A stretch of DNA of 64,000 nt. Origin: Candidatus Hamiltonella defensa 5AT (Acyrthosiphon pisum). GTDB taxonomy: Bacteria; Pseudomonadota; Gammaproteobacteria; Enterobacterales; Enterobacteriaceae. The position numbers and the translations under genes are program-made. The stretch spans positions 372,001 to 436,000 of the forward strand of contig NC_012751.1 in assembly GCF_000021705.1 (NCBI RefSeq), in the 5' to 3' direction. Of the stretch, positions 1 to 9,049 are shown piece by piece. Each line of letters starts with the position of its first letter. The stretch's first letter is position 1. The notes under the pieces are model-generated. The model was given only the letters and a program-made list of their open reading frames with translations, searched no databases and was not told the origin of the DNA.

Positions 1-1256
1 CGTCAATTGGTTGGTGATTGATGAAGCGGCTTCTTTCCCTATTGCGCTCTTATCGAAATTATTAGGCTATTTTCAGCGGATTTTGCTGACCACGACCATA
101 GATGGCTATGAAGGCACAGGACATGCCTTTGTATTGAAATTATTTTCTCAGTTTCCAAAGGCGCAATGGTTGACTTTAAACCAACCTATACGATGGGCAA
201 AAAGTGATCCACTAGAGCAGATGTTAAATGAAATAATGATGTTGAATACAATCCCGACTGAGCTCGAAGAGCATCTACCCAAAAAAATCATCGCTTTTAC
301 GCAATCAGACGAGTTATCTCAACCTCGTTTTTTGCAAGCATTTTATAAGATTGCTCTCTGATGCCCATTATCGGACTTCAACAAGAGATTTACGTCGTCT
401 TATGGATGCGCCCGGGATGCACTTTTCGGCGACTTTATCCGGAGATTGTATTTTAGCGGTTTTATGGTTAGTCGATGAAGGAGGCTTAGATGAGCGATTA
501 GCGAGAGAGATTTGGGCTGGACATCGTCGCCCTCCCGGGAGTTTGGTTGCCCAATCATTGTCGGCACACAGTGGGCAGTGGTGGTCACCTACATTACGCT
601 CAAGACGCATCAGTCGAATTGCTGTCATGGAAAAATATCGCCGGCAAGGCATTGCCAAGCAAATGATCTTATTTGAAATCACACGTGCAAAACAGGCAGG
701 TTTGGATTTTATTTCTGTCAGTTTTGGTTATGAACGTGAATTAAATGATTTTTGGATGGCCTGTGGATTTAAAGTGGTACGTATAGGATCCCACAATGAC
801 ACCTGTAGTGGTTGTTGCACGTTGATGGCCATATTCCCACTCAGCCCGGCAGGAGAGCATCTTTATGAAGCCGCAAAAAAACAAATGATTCGAGATGCCC
901 CGTGGTTAAAAGCGAACTTCCCATTTGTTTTGGAAAAGAAAGAGGAGTCACAAGAACTGAATGAAGAAGATTGGCGTGAGCTCGCAGGTTTTGCTTTTGC
1001 CCACCGCCCCTTATCTGCAAGTTTGGCGTCATTACAACGTTTATTAAAACAACGATGCATAAAAAGCGCTTGTTCTCTTATTCATTTACGCAAGTACTTA
1101 CAAAAACATACATCACAAAGTCACCCCATTGGATCCCTTGATTTCACTGGCCGAAAAGCACTTATTGTCTGTTTGCGAAATGAAGTCAAGCAAGCTGTAT
1201 CTTGTTTAGATAAAGAGAAATCGATTGCCTGGGCAGCTTGGGTGGAAAACAAATAA
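1..1256 (+). pseudogene. tmcA: tRNA(Met) cytidine acetyltransferase TmcA, 5'-partial and frameshifted
   Basis: TmcA acetylates the wobble cytidine of elongator tRNA-Met using acetyl-CoA and ATP. The window opens inside the helicase-like domain. The Walker B-like DEAA motif lies near base 25, followed by the LLTTT and YEGTG segments and a PIRWA motif, all as in the E. coli protein. This frame stops at 359-361. The family sequence resumes one base out of phase from about base 351 (LSDAHYRTS, then the DLRRLMDAPG segment, the GNAT domain with SRIAV and RRQGIAKQM, and the C-terminal FAFAHRPL segment) and runs to 1256. Removing one base near 350 would join the halves, so this looks like a recent single-base frameshift. 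A sequencing error cannot be excluded. Both halves are otherwise well preserved. Confidence 0.9.
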
Positions 1257-1415
1257 TTAATGTGGGTTGATTATTTTCAAATTTGTGGCCCTGAACGGCC
1301 AATGCTCTTTGCTAGATATGATACCGATGAGATACAAACAGACAATAGCTCAAAAAAATCTCTCGATTACATCAAGAATTTATGTAGGGAAGTCAGAGAT
1401 TGTCAGGGAGTAAAT

Positions 1416-2819
1416 TTATCCAGAAGCAATCAGCGTCAGTGCTTTTTCAATACGAGCTAATGTTCGGGCTTGACCGATGGCATGGATAGTCAGATGTAAA
1501 GCAGGAGATTGAGCTTGGCCTGTAGCCGCAACCCGTAATGGCATCCCTATTTTTCCCATCCCTATTCCAAGTTCCTTTGCAGTACTTTCAATTGCATTTT
1601 GGATCTCTTCTTTTGCCCATTCAGAAAGAGCAGCCAATTTGATGCGAACCTGTGACAAAGGCTCATATGCCTGCGCTCGCAGGTGTTTTTTTGCTGCATT
1701 TTCATCAAATTGTTCGAACTCCTCATAAAAATAACGGCAGGATTCAGCCATTTCTTTCAAAGTTTTACAGCGCTCGCCTAGTAATTTGACTATTTCAACC
1801 AATTCAGGGCCTTGATCAGTATTGAATCCTGCTTTTTCAATATGCCAGGCAAGATGTACCGCCACCTCTTCTGTTGGCAAATGATTAATATAATGATGGT
1901 TTAACCAAAGTAATTTTTCTGTATTAAAACTGGCCGCAGATTTACTGACCGCCTCCAGGGTAAAAAGCGTTTTCATCTCATCGACAGAAAAAATTTCCTG
2001 GTCACCATACGACCAGCCTAAACGAACCAGATAATTGAGTAGTGCTTGAGGGAGATAACCTTGATCACGATATTCCATGATACCAACAGCATTAAAACGT
2101 TTTGATAATTTTTGACCGTTTTCTCCGAGAATCATGGAAACATGAGCATATTCTGGAATAGGTGCATTCAACGCTTTTAAAATATTGATTTGCCTAGGCG
2201 TGTTATTAATATGATCTTCACCTCGAATCACATGAGTAATACCCATTTCCCAGTCATCAATCACGACACAAAAGTTATATGTGGGTAAACCATCGCTGCG
2301 ACGAATAATGAGATCGTCCAATTCTTTGTTGCTAAATTTAATTTCTCCACGGATCTTATCTTTAAAAATAACAAAACCTTCTTCTGGATTACCAAAACGA
2401 ATAACCGAAAGTGTTTTATCAGAGGGCGGATTTTGATGATGTCTACATCTCCCATCGTAACGGGGTTTTAAACCCTCCATCATCTGTTTTGTACGTAATT
2501 TTTCTAAACGTTCTTTACTGCAATAACATTTGTACGCCGTTCCATTATTCAGCATGGATTCGATGACGCTATTGTAGCGATCCATTCGTTTCGTTTGGAA
2601 GTAGGGTCCTTCATCCCAGCCTATATTTAACCAATTCATGCCATCCATAATCGCATCAATGGCTTCTTGAGTAGAACGTTCGAGATCAGTATCTTCAATA
2701 CGAAGTACAAATTCACCACCCATATGATGCGCAAATAACCAGGAATAAAGCGCTGTGCGTACTCCACCTATATGAAGATATCCTGTAGGGCTGGGAGCAA
2801 ATCGGGTTTTTATTTTCAT
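1416..2819 (-). CDS. gltX: Glutamyl-tRNA synthetase
   Basis: Charges tRNA-Glu with glutamate in the cytoplasm. This is a class I synthetase of 467 residues, close to the 471 of E. coli. The ATG at 2819 gives the usual start MKIKTRFAPSPTGYLHIGG, in which HIGG is the HIGH-type signature. KLSKR is the KMSKS equivalent. The frame is open further upstream, but that extension does not resemble the family, so the inner ATG was chosen. A zinc-type cluster (CYC, then CRHH) is visible near residues 97-130. It lies 81 bp downstream of fis on the same strand, which is not the E. coli arrangement. Confidence 0.96.
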   Translation of the reverse strand: MKIKTRFAPSPTGYLHIGGVRTALYSWLFAHHMGGEFVLRIEDTDLERSTQEAIDAIMDGMNWLNIGWDEGPYFQTKRMDRYNSVIESMLNNGTAYKCYCSKERLEKLRTKQMMEGLKPRYDGRCRHHQNPPSDKTLSVIRFGNPEEGFVIFKDKIRGEIKFSNKELDDLIIRRSDGLPTYNFCVVIDDWEMGITHVIRGEDHINNTPRQINILKALNAPIPEYAHVSMILGENGQKLSKRFNAVGIMEYRDQGYLPQALLNYLVRLGWSYGDQEIFSVDEMKTLFTLEAVSKSAASFNTEKLLWLNHHYINHLPTEEVAVHLAWHIEKAGFNTDQGPELVEIVKLLGERCKTLKEMAESCRYFYEEFEQFDENAAKKHLRAQAYEPLSQVRIKLAALSEWAKEEIQNAIESTAKELGIGMGKIGMPLRVAATGQAQSPALHLTIHAIGQARTLARIEKALTLIASG

Positions 2820-2900
2820 TAAGATTGATGCCTTTATTTCTTTATTTGAGCCAAGCAGAAGAGATTTCTGCCTGCTTTTAATAAAGTGATTCAAATGGAT

Positions 2901-3200
2901 TCACTGATCCATGGCATATTTTTTTAATTTTTTACGTAGAGTGCCACGGTTAATACCCATCATGTTGGCAGCAAGAGTCTGGTTACCCTCAGTATATTCC
3001 ATTACCATCTCAAGGAGAGGTTGTTCCACTTCAGCTAATACCAAAGAGTAAAGTTTGGTCACATTTTGAGCGTTTAATTGAAAAAAATAATTTTTCAATG
3101 CCTGTCTTACTGAATCACGAAGAAGTGTTTTCATGGAATGATTTTCCATATTGGTGCTGTTAGAAATGAATACGTCGTAATTTTCACGATATTCGAACAT
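2901..3200 (-). CDS. fis: DNA-binding nucleoid protein Fis
   Basis: A small dimeric DNA-bending protein that acts at rRNA promoters, in recombination and at the origin. The 99 residues match E. coli Fis (98 aa) almost end to end. The C-terminal helix-turn-helix (GNQT, MMGINRGTLRKKLKKY) is nearly identical, and so is the segment RDSVRQALKNYFFQLN. In enterobacteria fis is normally the second gene of a dusB-fis operon. Here no dusB lies upstream: the preceding bases are the shared upstream region with the divergent rpsT. Fis therefore needs its own promoter in 3201-3403. No strong Shine-Dalgarno sequence precedes the ATG. Confidence 0.97.
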   Translation of the reverse strand: MFEYRENYDVFISNSTNMENHSMKTLLRDSVRQALKNYFFQLNAQNVTKLYSLVLAEVEQPLLEMVMEYTEGNQTLAANMMGINRGTLRKKLKKYAMDQ

Positions 3201-3403
3201 AGCTCAGCTCTTTTGGATTGATATAAAATTTTTTAAAGGGACGACATAGTACGCATTTTCATCTTAAGAATAAAGAATCGGTTTTGAAAAAAATAGCATT
3301 AAGTTTTCTTTATTGAGGATAAAATTTATTGACAAGCAAACAGTAAAAAGGCAAATTTTACGGCTTTTAACTTATATTCAATCAATTTATTTGGGAGTTA
3401 GCT

Positions 3404-3733
3404 TTGGCCAATATCAAATCAGCGAAAAAACGTGCTATTCAATCTGAAAAACGTCGCAAACATAATGCCAGTCGTCGTTCCATGGTGCGTACTTTTATCA
3501 AAAAAGTATATGCCGCCATTTCTTCTGGCGATAAAAAAGCAGCAGAGACAGCGTTTGCTCAAATGCAGCCCATCATTGATCGTCATGCTTGCAAAGGATT
3601 AATACACAAAAATAAGGCCGCGCGTCATAAATCAAACCTAACAGCGCAAATTAATGCAATGTCTGAGGATAGCCTGTTGAAAAAGAGAAGAAGCGAGGGC
3701 TGTGAATTCAAGGCACCTGAAAAGCCTGTTTGA
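3404..3733 (+). CDS. rpsT: 30S ribosomal protein S20, with a 22-residue C-terminal extension
   Basis: Primary 16S rRNA-binding protein of the small subunit. The first 87 residues track E. coli S20 closely (MANIKSAKKRAIQSEK, HNASRRSM, GLIHKNKAARHK). Translation starts at a TTG preceded by GGGAG at 3393-3397. E. coli rpsT also starts with UUG, a weak start linked to autoregulation, so this start is convincing. The family normally ends near residue 87, after LTAQINKL. Here the stop is missing and the frame continues for about 22 more residues, ending KAPEKPV. The tail has no homology that I recognise. Confidence 0.95.
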   Translation: MANIKSAKKRAIQSEKRRKHNASRRSMVRTFIKKVYAAISSGDKKAAETAFAQMQPIIDRHACKGLIHKNKAARHKSNLTAQINAMSEDSLLKKRRSEGCEFKAPEKPV

Positions 3734-3788
3734 AATAATTGCACGCTAGGCCCAAACGAGTGAAAAGCGCAGTTAACGTAGAGTAAAT

Positions 3789-3808
3789 GCGCACTTTGAG
3801 TGCGCTTT
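3789..3808 (+). terminator. Probable intrinsic terminator of rpsT
   Basis: Perfect 6-bp stem GCGCAC/GTGCGC with a 5-base loop followed by TTT, about 55 bases after the rpsT stop. The U-tract is short, so it is probably a moderate terminator. Confidence 0.5.
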
Positions 3809-3906
3809 CGATGAAGGATAAGCAACAAACAAAAGGTTTCAAACAGGCACGGAGGTAATTTTTTATTTTTCAAGTCAAATGCTTAATGTCTTCCCTTCTT
3901 GGCTTT

Positions 3907-5073
3907 TTAGTGTTTTTTCGGTAAAAATACCTTTAAAAGGCTATAACCTAAAACAGCAGATACCGTCGAGCCCAGTAAAATACCCAGTTTCGAATAGGTA
4001 TTTAATTCTAAATGGGAGCTGTCAAAAGCCAATGACGCGATAAATATCGACATGGTGAATCCAATACCACAGAGCACAGAAACCGAAAAAATATGTTTGA
4101 AATGAATTGAATTAGGTAATTTTGCAATCCCCGTCTTAACCGAAATCCAGCTAAAAATGAAAATACCTAAAGGTTTGCCGATTATTAGTGCAGTGGCAAT
4201 GCCCAACGGCAGCAATGAAGTCAATCCTGAAAAAGAAACGCCAGACAAAGAAACGCCGGCGTTAGCAAAAGCGAACAAAGGCAAAATCAGATAAGCCACC
4301 CAAGGATGTAAACCGTGTTCTAATTTCTCTAAAGGTGAATGTTTTTTTTTGGTGCGCAAAGGGATCATAAAACCAATCAGCACTCCTGCCAAGGTGGCAT
4401 GAATACCCGACTTTAAAATACTGACCCACAATATAAAACCAATCAATAAATATAATGAAGTTTTATCGACCCCTCGCCAGTTCATACAAGCCAGAAAAAC
4501 CGTCGCAACAACAGCAATACCAAACGCCAGCCAAGAAAGATTCGCCGCATAAAAAAGAGCAATGATAATGATGACTCCAAGATCATCAATAATCGCTAAT
4601 GCCAATAAAAATACTTTTAAACTGTTAGGGACACGATCTCCTAAAAGTGCCATCACGCCTAAAGCAAAAGCAATATCTGTCGCTGCAGGAATAGCCCATC
4701 CCTGACGAGTAAGCTCATCTGAACCGTTAAACAGCAAATAAATGATGGCGGGTGCTAACATTCCCCCCAAAGCGGCAATTGCAGGGAAGAGGGCTTTATC
4801 ACGACCTGCAAGAGAACCTTCTATTAATTCACGCTTTACTTCTAAGCCCACTAAAAGAAAAAAAATGGCCATCAAGCCATCATTAACCCAGAGCAGTAAA
4901 GATTTGCTGATATCTAATGTGGAAATTCTGAATGTGATGGGGATATCAAGAAATGATTGATACAGATCTCGCAAGGGACCGTTTGCCATCCCCATTGCAA
5001 TGACGGCAGCGATGATTAAAATAATCCCACCAGAGGCTTCTAGGCGTAAAAATTGACGAATCACATTTTTCAT
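3907..5073 (-). CDS. nhaA: Na+/H+ antiporter NhaA
   Basis: Inner-membrane antiporter that exports Na+ (and Li+) in exchange for protons, for sodium and alkaline pH tolerance. It has 388 residues, the same length as the E. coli protein, and about twelve hydrophobic segments. The TDIAFALG motif and the following LAIIDDLGVI motif contain the conserved paired aspartates of the transport site. The ATG at 5073 is preceded by an AGGAGT Shine-Dalgarno. The regulator gene nhaR, which adjoins nhaA in E. coli, is not adjacent here. It is convergent with rpsT. Confidence 0.96.
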   Translation of the reverse strand: MKNVIRQFLRLEASGGIILIIAAVIAMGMANGPLRDLYQSFLDIPITFRISTLDISKSLLLWVNDGLMAIFFLLVGLEVKRELIEGSLAGRDKALFPAIAALGGMLAPAIIYLLFNGSDELTRQGWAIPAATDIAFALGVMALLGDRVPNSLKVFLLALAIIDDLGVIIIIALFYAANLSWLAFGIAVVATVFLACMNWRGVDKTSLYLLIGFILWVSILKSGIHATLAGVLIGFMIPLRTKKKHSPLEKLEHGLHPWVAYLILPLFAFANAGVSLSGVSFSGLTSLLPLGIATALIIGKPLGIFIFSWISVKTGIAKLPNSIHFKHIFSVSVLCGIGFTMSIFIASLAFDSSHLELNTYSKLGILLGSTVSAVLGYSLLKVFLPKKH

Positions 5074-5151
5074 AAAAACTCCTATTAATCAAAAAAATAA
5101 AAAGTGGCCATATTGACTTTTTTGACGCAAACAGAAAAAAATCATGATTGA

Positions 5152-6267
5152 TTAATGAGTTAAATTATCGAAAAATTTTTTCATACTTTCCAAAAACTTT
5201 TTAGTTTCAGGGGTATTTTTTTTAGAGGAAGTTTCACAAAAGCTTTGATCTAGATCCCTTAGTAGCTTCTTTTGTTTTTCATTGAGATGAACAGGTGTTT
5301 CAATAAAGACCGTACAGAATAAATCACCTGGCGTCTTTTTTTCAGGTTTAATGCCTTTATTAGGGATACGAAAACACTGACCTGTTTGAGTTTCTGGAGG
5401 TATTTTTAATTTTATGGCGCCATCCAGAGTGGGGACTTCGATTTCTCCTCCTAGAGCAGCAGTCGTGAAATTGATAGGCACTTTACAGTATAGATTATTC
5501 TTTGAACGTTCAAAAATATGATGACGATCTACATGAATTTGAACATAAAGGTCACCACTGGGGGCACCCATTTCTCCGACTTCGCCTTTACCGTTTAAAC
5601 GGAGGCAATCATTCGAGTCTATTCCCGCCGGGACTTTAACAGAAAATGTTTTTGGTTCTTCGACTTTGCCTTGTCCACGACATTGACGACAAGGATCTTT
5701 GATCATTTGACCCTGGCCATGACAACGAGGACAGGTTTGTTGTATTGTAAAAAACCCTTGTTGCATATGCACTTCTCCTACACCTCGGCAGGTCGTACAG
5801 GTCACTGGGCGAGTGCCCTGTTTAGCACCACTTCCTTTACAGTGCTCACAGTGTACTAAAGTAGTGATATGAATTTCTTTGCTCGCCCCACGTACTGCTT
5901 CTTCTAAGGTTAAATTGAGGGTATACCTCAGATCTCTGCCACGTTGTGTTCTTTGTTGATGTCCTCCAAAAAAATCACTAAAGACATCATTAAAAACGTT
6001 GGAAAAATTTGAAGAATTGTGAAATCCACCTCCCATTCCGCTCTGTTCAAAAGCCGTATGACCATGTTGGTCATAAGCCGCTCTTTTTTGTTGATCAGAA
6101 AGAACTTCATACGCTTCTTTCATTTCTTTAAATTTTGTTTCTGCGTCTTTATCTTTATTACGATCGGGATGATATTTTTTCGCTAAGCGTTTATAGGCAT
6201 CTTTAATGTCTTGCTCGTTTGCATTTTTAGCAATACCTAAAATTTCATAATAATCTTTCTTACTCAT
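5152..6267 (-). CDS. dnaJ: Chaperone DnaJ (Hsp40)
   Basis: Co-chaperone that delivers unfolded clients to DnaK and stimulates its ATPase. The 371-residue product has the J domain with HPD (YHPDRNKD) near the N terminus, a Gly/Phe-rich linker, four CXXCXGXG zinc repeats (CEHCKGSG, CTTCRGVG, CPRCHGQG, CRQCRGQG) and the C-terminal client-binding domains. The start at 6267 gives MSKKDYYEILGI and is preceded by AAGGCGGA. A longer open frame to 6312 is not family-like. It is the distal gene of the dnaK-dnaJ operon and is separated from dnaK by a hairpin. Confidence 0.97.
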   Translation of the reverse strand: MSKKDYYEILGIAKNANEQDIKDAYKRLAKKYHPDRNKDKDAETKFKEMKEAYEVLSDQQKRAAYDQHGHTAFEQSGMGGGFHNSSNFSNVFNDVFSDFFGGHQQRTQRGRDLRYTLNLTLEEAVRGASKEIHITTLVHCEHCKGSGAKQGTRPVTCTTCRGVGEVHMQQGFFTIQQTCPRCHGQGQMIKDPCRQCRGQGKVEEPKTFSVKVPAGIDSNDCLRLNGKGEVGEMGAPSGDLYVQIHVDRHHIFERSKNNLYCKVPINFTTAALGGEIEVPTLDGAIKLKIPPETQTGQCFRIPNKGIKPEKKTPGDLFCTVFIETPVHLNEKQKKLLRDLDQSFCETSSKKNTPETKKFLESMKKFFDNLTH

Positions 6268-6290
6268 TTTTTCCGCCTTGAGATAGCATA

Positions 6291-6320
6291 CACGGGCGCA
6301 GAGTTTCCTCAACGCCCGTG
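6291..6320 (-). repeat. Inverted repeat in the dnaK-dnaJ intergenic region
   Basis: Perfect 8-bp stem CACGGGCG/CGCCCGTG with a 14-base loop in the 124-bp gap between dnaK and dnaJ. There is no U-tract on the coding strand, so it is better read as an mRNA stability, processing or attenuation hairpin that sets the DnaK:DnaJ ratio than as a full terminator. This role is inferred. Confidence 0.55.
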
Positions 6321-6391
6321 ATGGCTTTTAACGTAGCATTATTTGACGATTCGTAGGCCCGAACACTCAGGGAGCTTGGCCTTAAGGGCAG

Positions 6392-8299
6392 TTATTTTTT
6401 ATCTTTAACTTCTTCAAACTCAGCATCAACAGCATCTGCTTTTACATCGCTACTGTCGTTTTTTTCTGCATTATTAGAAGACGAATTTTGCTGCGATGCT
6501 TCCTCTAACTTAGCAGAAACCATCGTCAGTGCATTGGCTTTACTCTCTATGTCTGTTTTATCTTCACCTTTTATGGCGGTTTCTAACGCTTTCAATGCTT
6601 GTTCAATAGACGTTTTCTCTTCAGGAGACACTTTATCTCCTGCTTCCTTCAATTTTTTATTTGTAGCATGTATTAAATGATCTGCCTGATTACGGACTTG
6701 AATTAATTCCTCAAATTTTCGGTCTGTTTCTGAATTGGATTCCGCATCCCGTACCATTTTTTCAATCTCAGCTTCACTTAAACCAGAAGACGCCTTGATG
6801 GTGATCTTTTGTTCTCGGCCTGTGTTTTTATCTTTCGCTGACACATGCAAAATGCCATCTGCGTCAATATCAAAGGTCACTTCAATTTGTGACGTACCAC
6901 GAGGCGCAGGCTGAATGCCATCTAAATTAAATTGACCCAAGGATTTATTATCGATTGCTCGCTTACGTTCCCCTTGAAGCACATGGATGGTCACGGCAGA
7001 TTGATTATCTTCAGCTGTTGAAAACACTTGGCTGTGTTTCGTTGGAATTGTGGTATTTTTAGAGATTAAAGAGGTCATCACACCGCCCATGGTCTCAATA
7101 CCGAGCGAAAGAGGAGTGACGTCTAATAACAATAAATCTTTCACTTCACCGGATAAAACACCCCCTTGAACAGCGGCTCCAATAGCGACAGCTTCATCAG
7201 GATTCACATCTTTACGAGGTTCTTTACCAAAAAAATCTGCCACTTTTTTCTGAACCATGGGCATACGTGTTTGGCCCCCGACCAGTATGACATCATCAAT
7301 ATCAGAGACAGATAAACCGGCGTCTTGTAAAGCGACCTTCAACGGTTCAATAGAGCGTGACACCAAATCTTCTACCAGTGACTCAAGTTTGGCACGGGTC
7401 ACTTTCATATTCATATGCTTAGGACCAGTCGCATCTGCTGTAATGTAAGGAAGATTCACATCTGTTTGCTGAGCAGAAGACAATTCAACTTTCGCTTTTT
7501 CAGCCGCTTCTTTTAAACGCTGCATCGCCAAAGGATCTTTTCGTAAATCAAACCCTTGTTCTTTTTTGAATTCATCCACCAAATAATTGATTAAACGATT
7601 ATCAAAATCTTCACCACCCAAATGGGTATCACCATTGGTTGCCAACACTTCAAAAGTTTTTTCGCCGTCTACATCATCTATTTCAATGATAGAAATATCA
7701 AAAGTCCCTCCTCCGAGATCATAAACCGCAATGGTGCTATTCCCTTTTCCCTTATCTAAACCGTAGGCAATGGCCGCGGCAGTGGGTTCATTAATAATCC
7801 GCTTGATTTCTAAACCAGAGATCCGGCCTGCATCTTTCGTGGCTTGACGTTGCGCATCATTAAAATAAGCAGGCACAGTGACCACAGCTTCAGTGACAGT
7901 TTCGCCCAAATAATCTTCTGCTGTTTTTTTCATTTTTTTCAATACTTCAGCCGAAATTTGAGGAGGCGCTGTTTTTTGCCCTTTCACGCTGAGCCATGCG
8001 TCGCCATTATCTGATTCAAGAATGTCAAAGGGCATAATATCCTTATCACGCTGTGTTTCTTGGTCTGAAAATTTTCGACCCACCAAACGTTTGATCGCAA
8101 AAAAAGTATTTTTTGCATTGGTCACCGCCTGACGCTTGGCGGGCTGACCGACAAGTGTTTCACCATCGTCTGTATAAGCAATGATAGAAGGCGTTGTACG
8201 ATCACCTTCACTGTTTTCGAGTACACGAGGCTTGCTACCGTCCATAATAGCAACACAAGAATTGGTGGTACCTAAATCAATTCCGATAATTTTAGTCAT
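6392..8299 (-). CDS. dnaK: Chaperone DnaK (Hsp70)
   Basis: ATP-dependent chaperone of the cytoplasm that works with DnaJ and GrpE. It has 635 residues against 638 in E. coli. The ATPase domain begins [13 protein letters not shown] and carries the phosphate-binding [11 protein letters not shown] and [10 protein letters not shown] motifs. The substrate domain includes the [14 protein letters not shown] linker, and the C terminus ends in the acidic EFEEVKDK type. The ATG at 8299 has a GGAGAG Shine-Dalgarno. A sigma-32-type promoter lies 49-74 bases upstream, so heat-shock induction is expected. Confidence 0.98.
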
Positions 8300-8347
8300 C
8301 TAACATCTCTCCAGTCAAAAGCATCATTTATAAAGTTACTTACGAAT

Positions 8348-8373
8348 ATGTGGGCAGGTTGTTTATTTTCAAC
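8348..8373 (-). promoter_or_regulatory. Predicted sigma-32 heat-shock promoter of dnaKJ
   Basis: On the minus strand GTTGAAA (8373-8367) is followed, after exactly 12 bases, by CCCACAT (8354-8348). The sigma-32 consensus is close to CTTGAAA with an 11-16-base spacer and CCCCATNT. The element sits between ppa and dnaK, only a few bases past the ppa stop, and points at dnaK. Confidence 0.75.
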
Positions 8374-8376
8374 TAT

Positions 8377-8937
8377 CTATTTTAAATTAGGTTGTTTGTC
8401 TGTAAATGAAGACGACTTAGCTCTTCTAAAAGAATCCATAATTTCTTTTTCAGCCGCCTCGGCATTTTCCCAACCTTTAATTTTGACCCATTTCCCTTTT
8501 TCTAAATCTTTATAATGCTCGAAAAAATGTTTAATCTGTGCTTTTAGCAATTCAGATACGTCATGTATATCTTGAACCGCTTCATATTCTTTAGTCAGTT
8601 TACTATGCGGAACGGCAATGACCTTAGCATCTTGACCGGCATCATCTGTCATCCTGAGCATGCCCACTGGCCGGCAACGTATCACTGATCCTGGCTGCAA
8701 TGGATGAGGAGTAGGCACTAATACATCCACCGGATCACCATCCAAAGATAAGGTCTGGTTAATGTAACCATAATTACAGGGGTAAAACATGGCAGTGGAC
8801 ATAAAACGATCCACAAACAATGCCCCCGTTTTTTTATCCACTTCATATTTAATCGGATCAGCATGAGCGGGGATTTCAATCACAACATAAATATCTTTAG
8901 GCAAATTTTCGCCCGCATCGACAAGATCTAAACTCAT
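8377..8937 (-). CDS. ppa: Inorganic pyrophosphatase
   Basis: Hydrolyses pyrophosphate to two phosphates, pulling biosynthetic reactions forward. The 186 residues align closely with E. coli Ppa (176 aa): IYVVIEIPA, the KYEVDK segment, the active-site DGDPVDVLV motif with metal-binding aspartates, and HFFEHYKDLEKGKWVK. The start at 8937 (MSLDLVDAG) follows AAAGGAAC. The open frame extends upstream to 9003 but lacks family similarity there. The last ten residues (SSFTDKQPNL) are extra compared with E. coli. Confidence 0.96.
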   Translation of the reverse strand: MSLDLVDAGENLPKDIYVVIEIPAHADPIKYEVDKKTGALFVDRFMSTAMFYPCNYGYINQTLSLDGDPVDVLVPTPHPLQPGSVIRCRPVGMLRMTDDAGQDAKVIAVPHSKLTKEYEAVQDIHDVSELLKAQIKHFFEHYKDLEKGKWVKIKGWENAEAAEKEIMDSFRRAKSSSFTDKQPNLK

Positions 8938-9049
8938 AATGACTTGTTCCTTTTTTTGTAAAAAATAACAACTGGACCCTACTGGCCAGGCAATGCCTTT
9001 CAAATTACCTTCATGCCCCTTATGCGAAAAATCATCATGAGGAGCCCTA

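Noticed and set aside
1260..1460. 66-codon frame after tmcA
   Set aside because: It has no family resemblance or ribosome-binding site and overlaps the end of gltX on the other strand.
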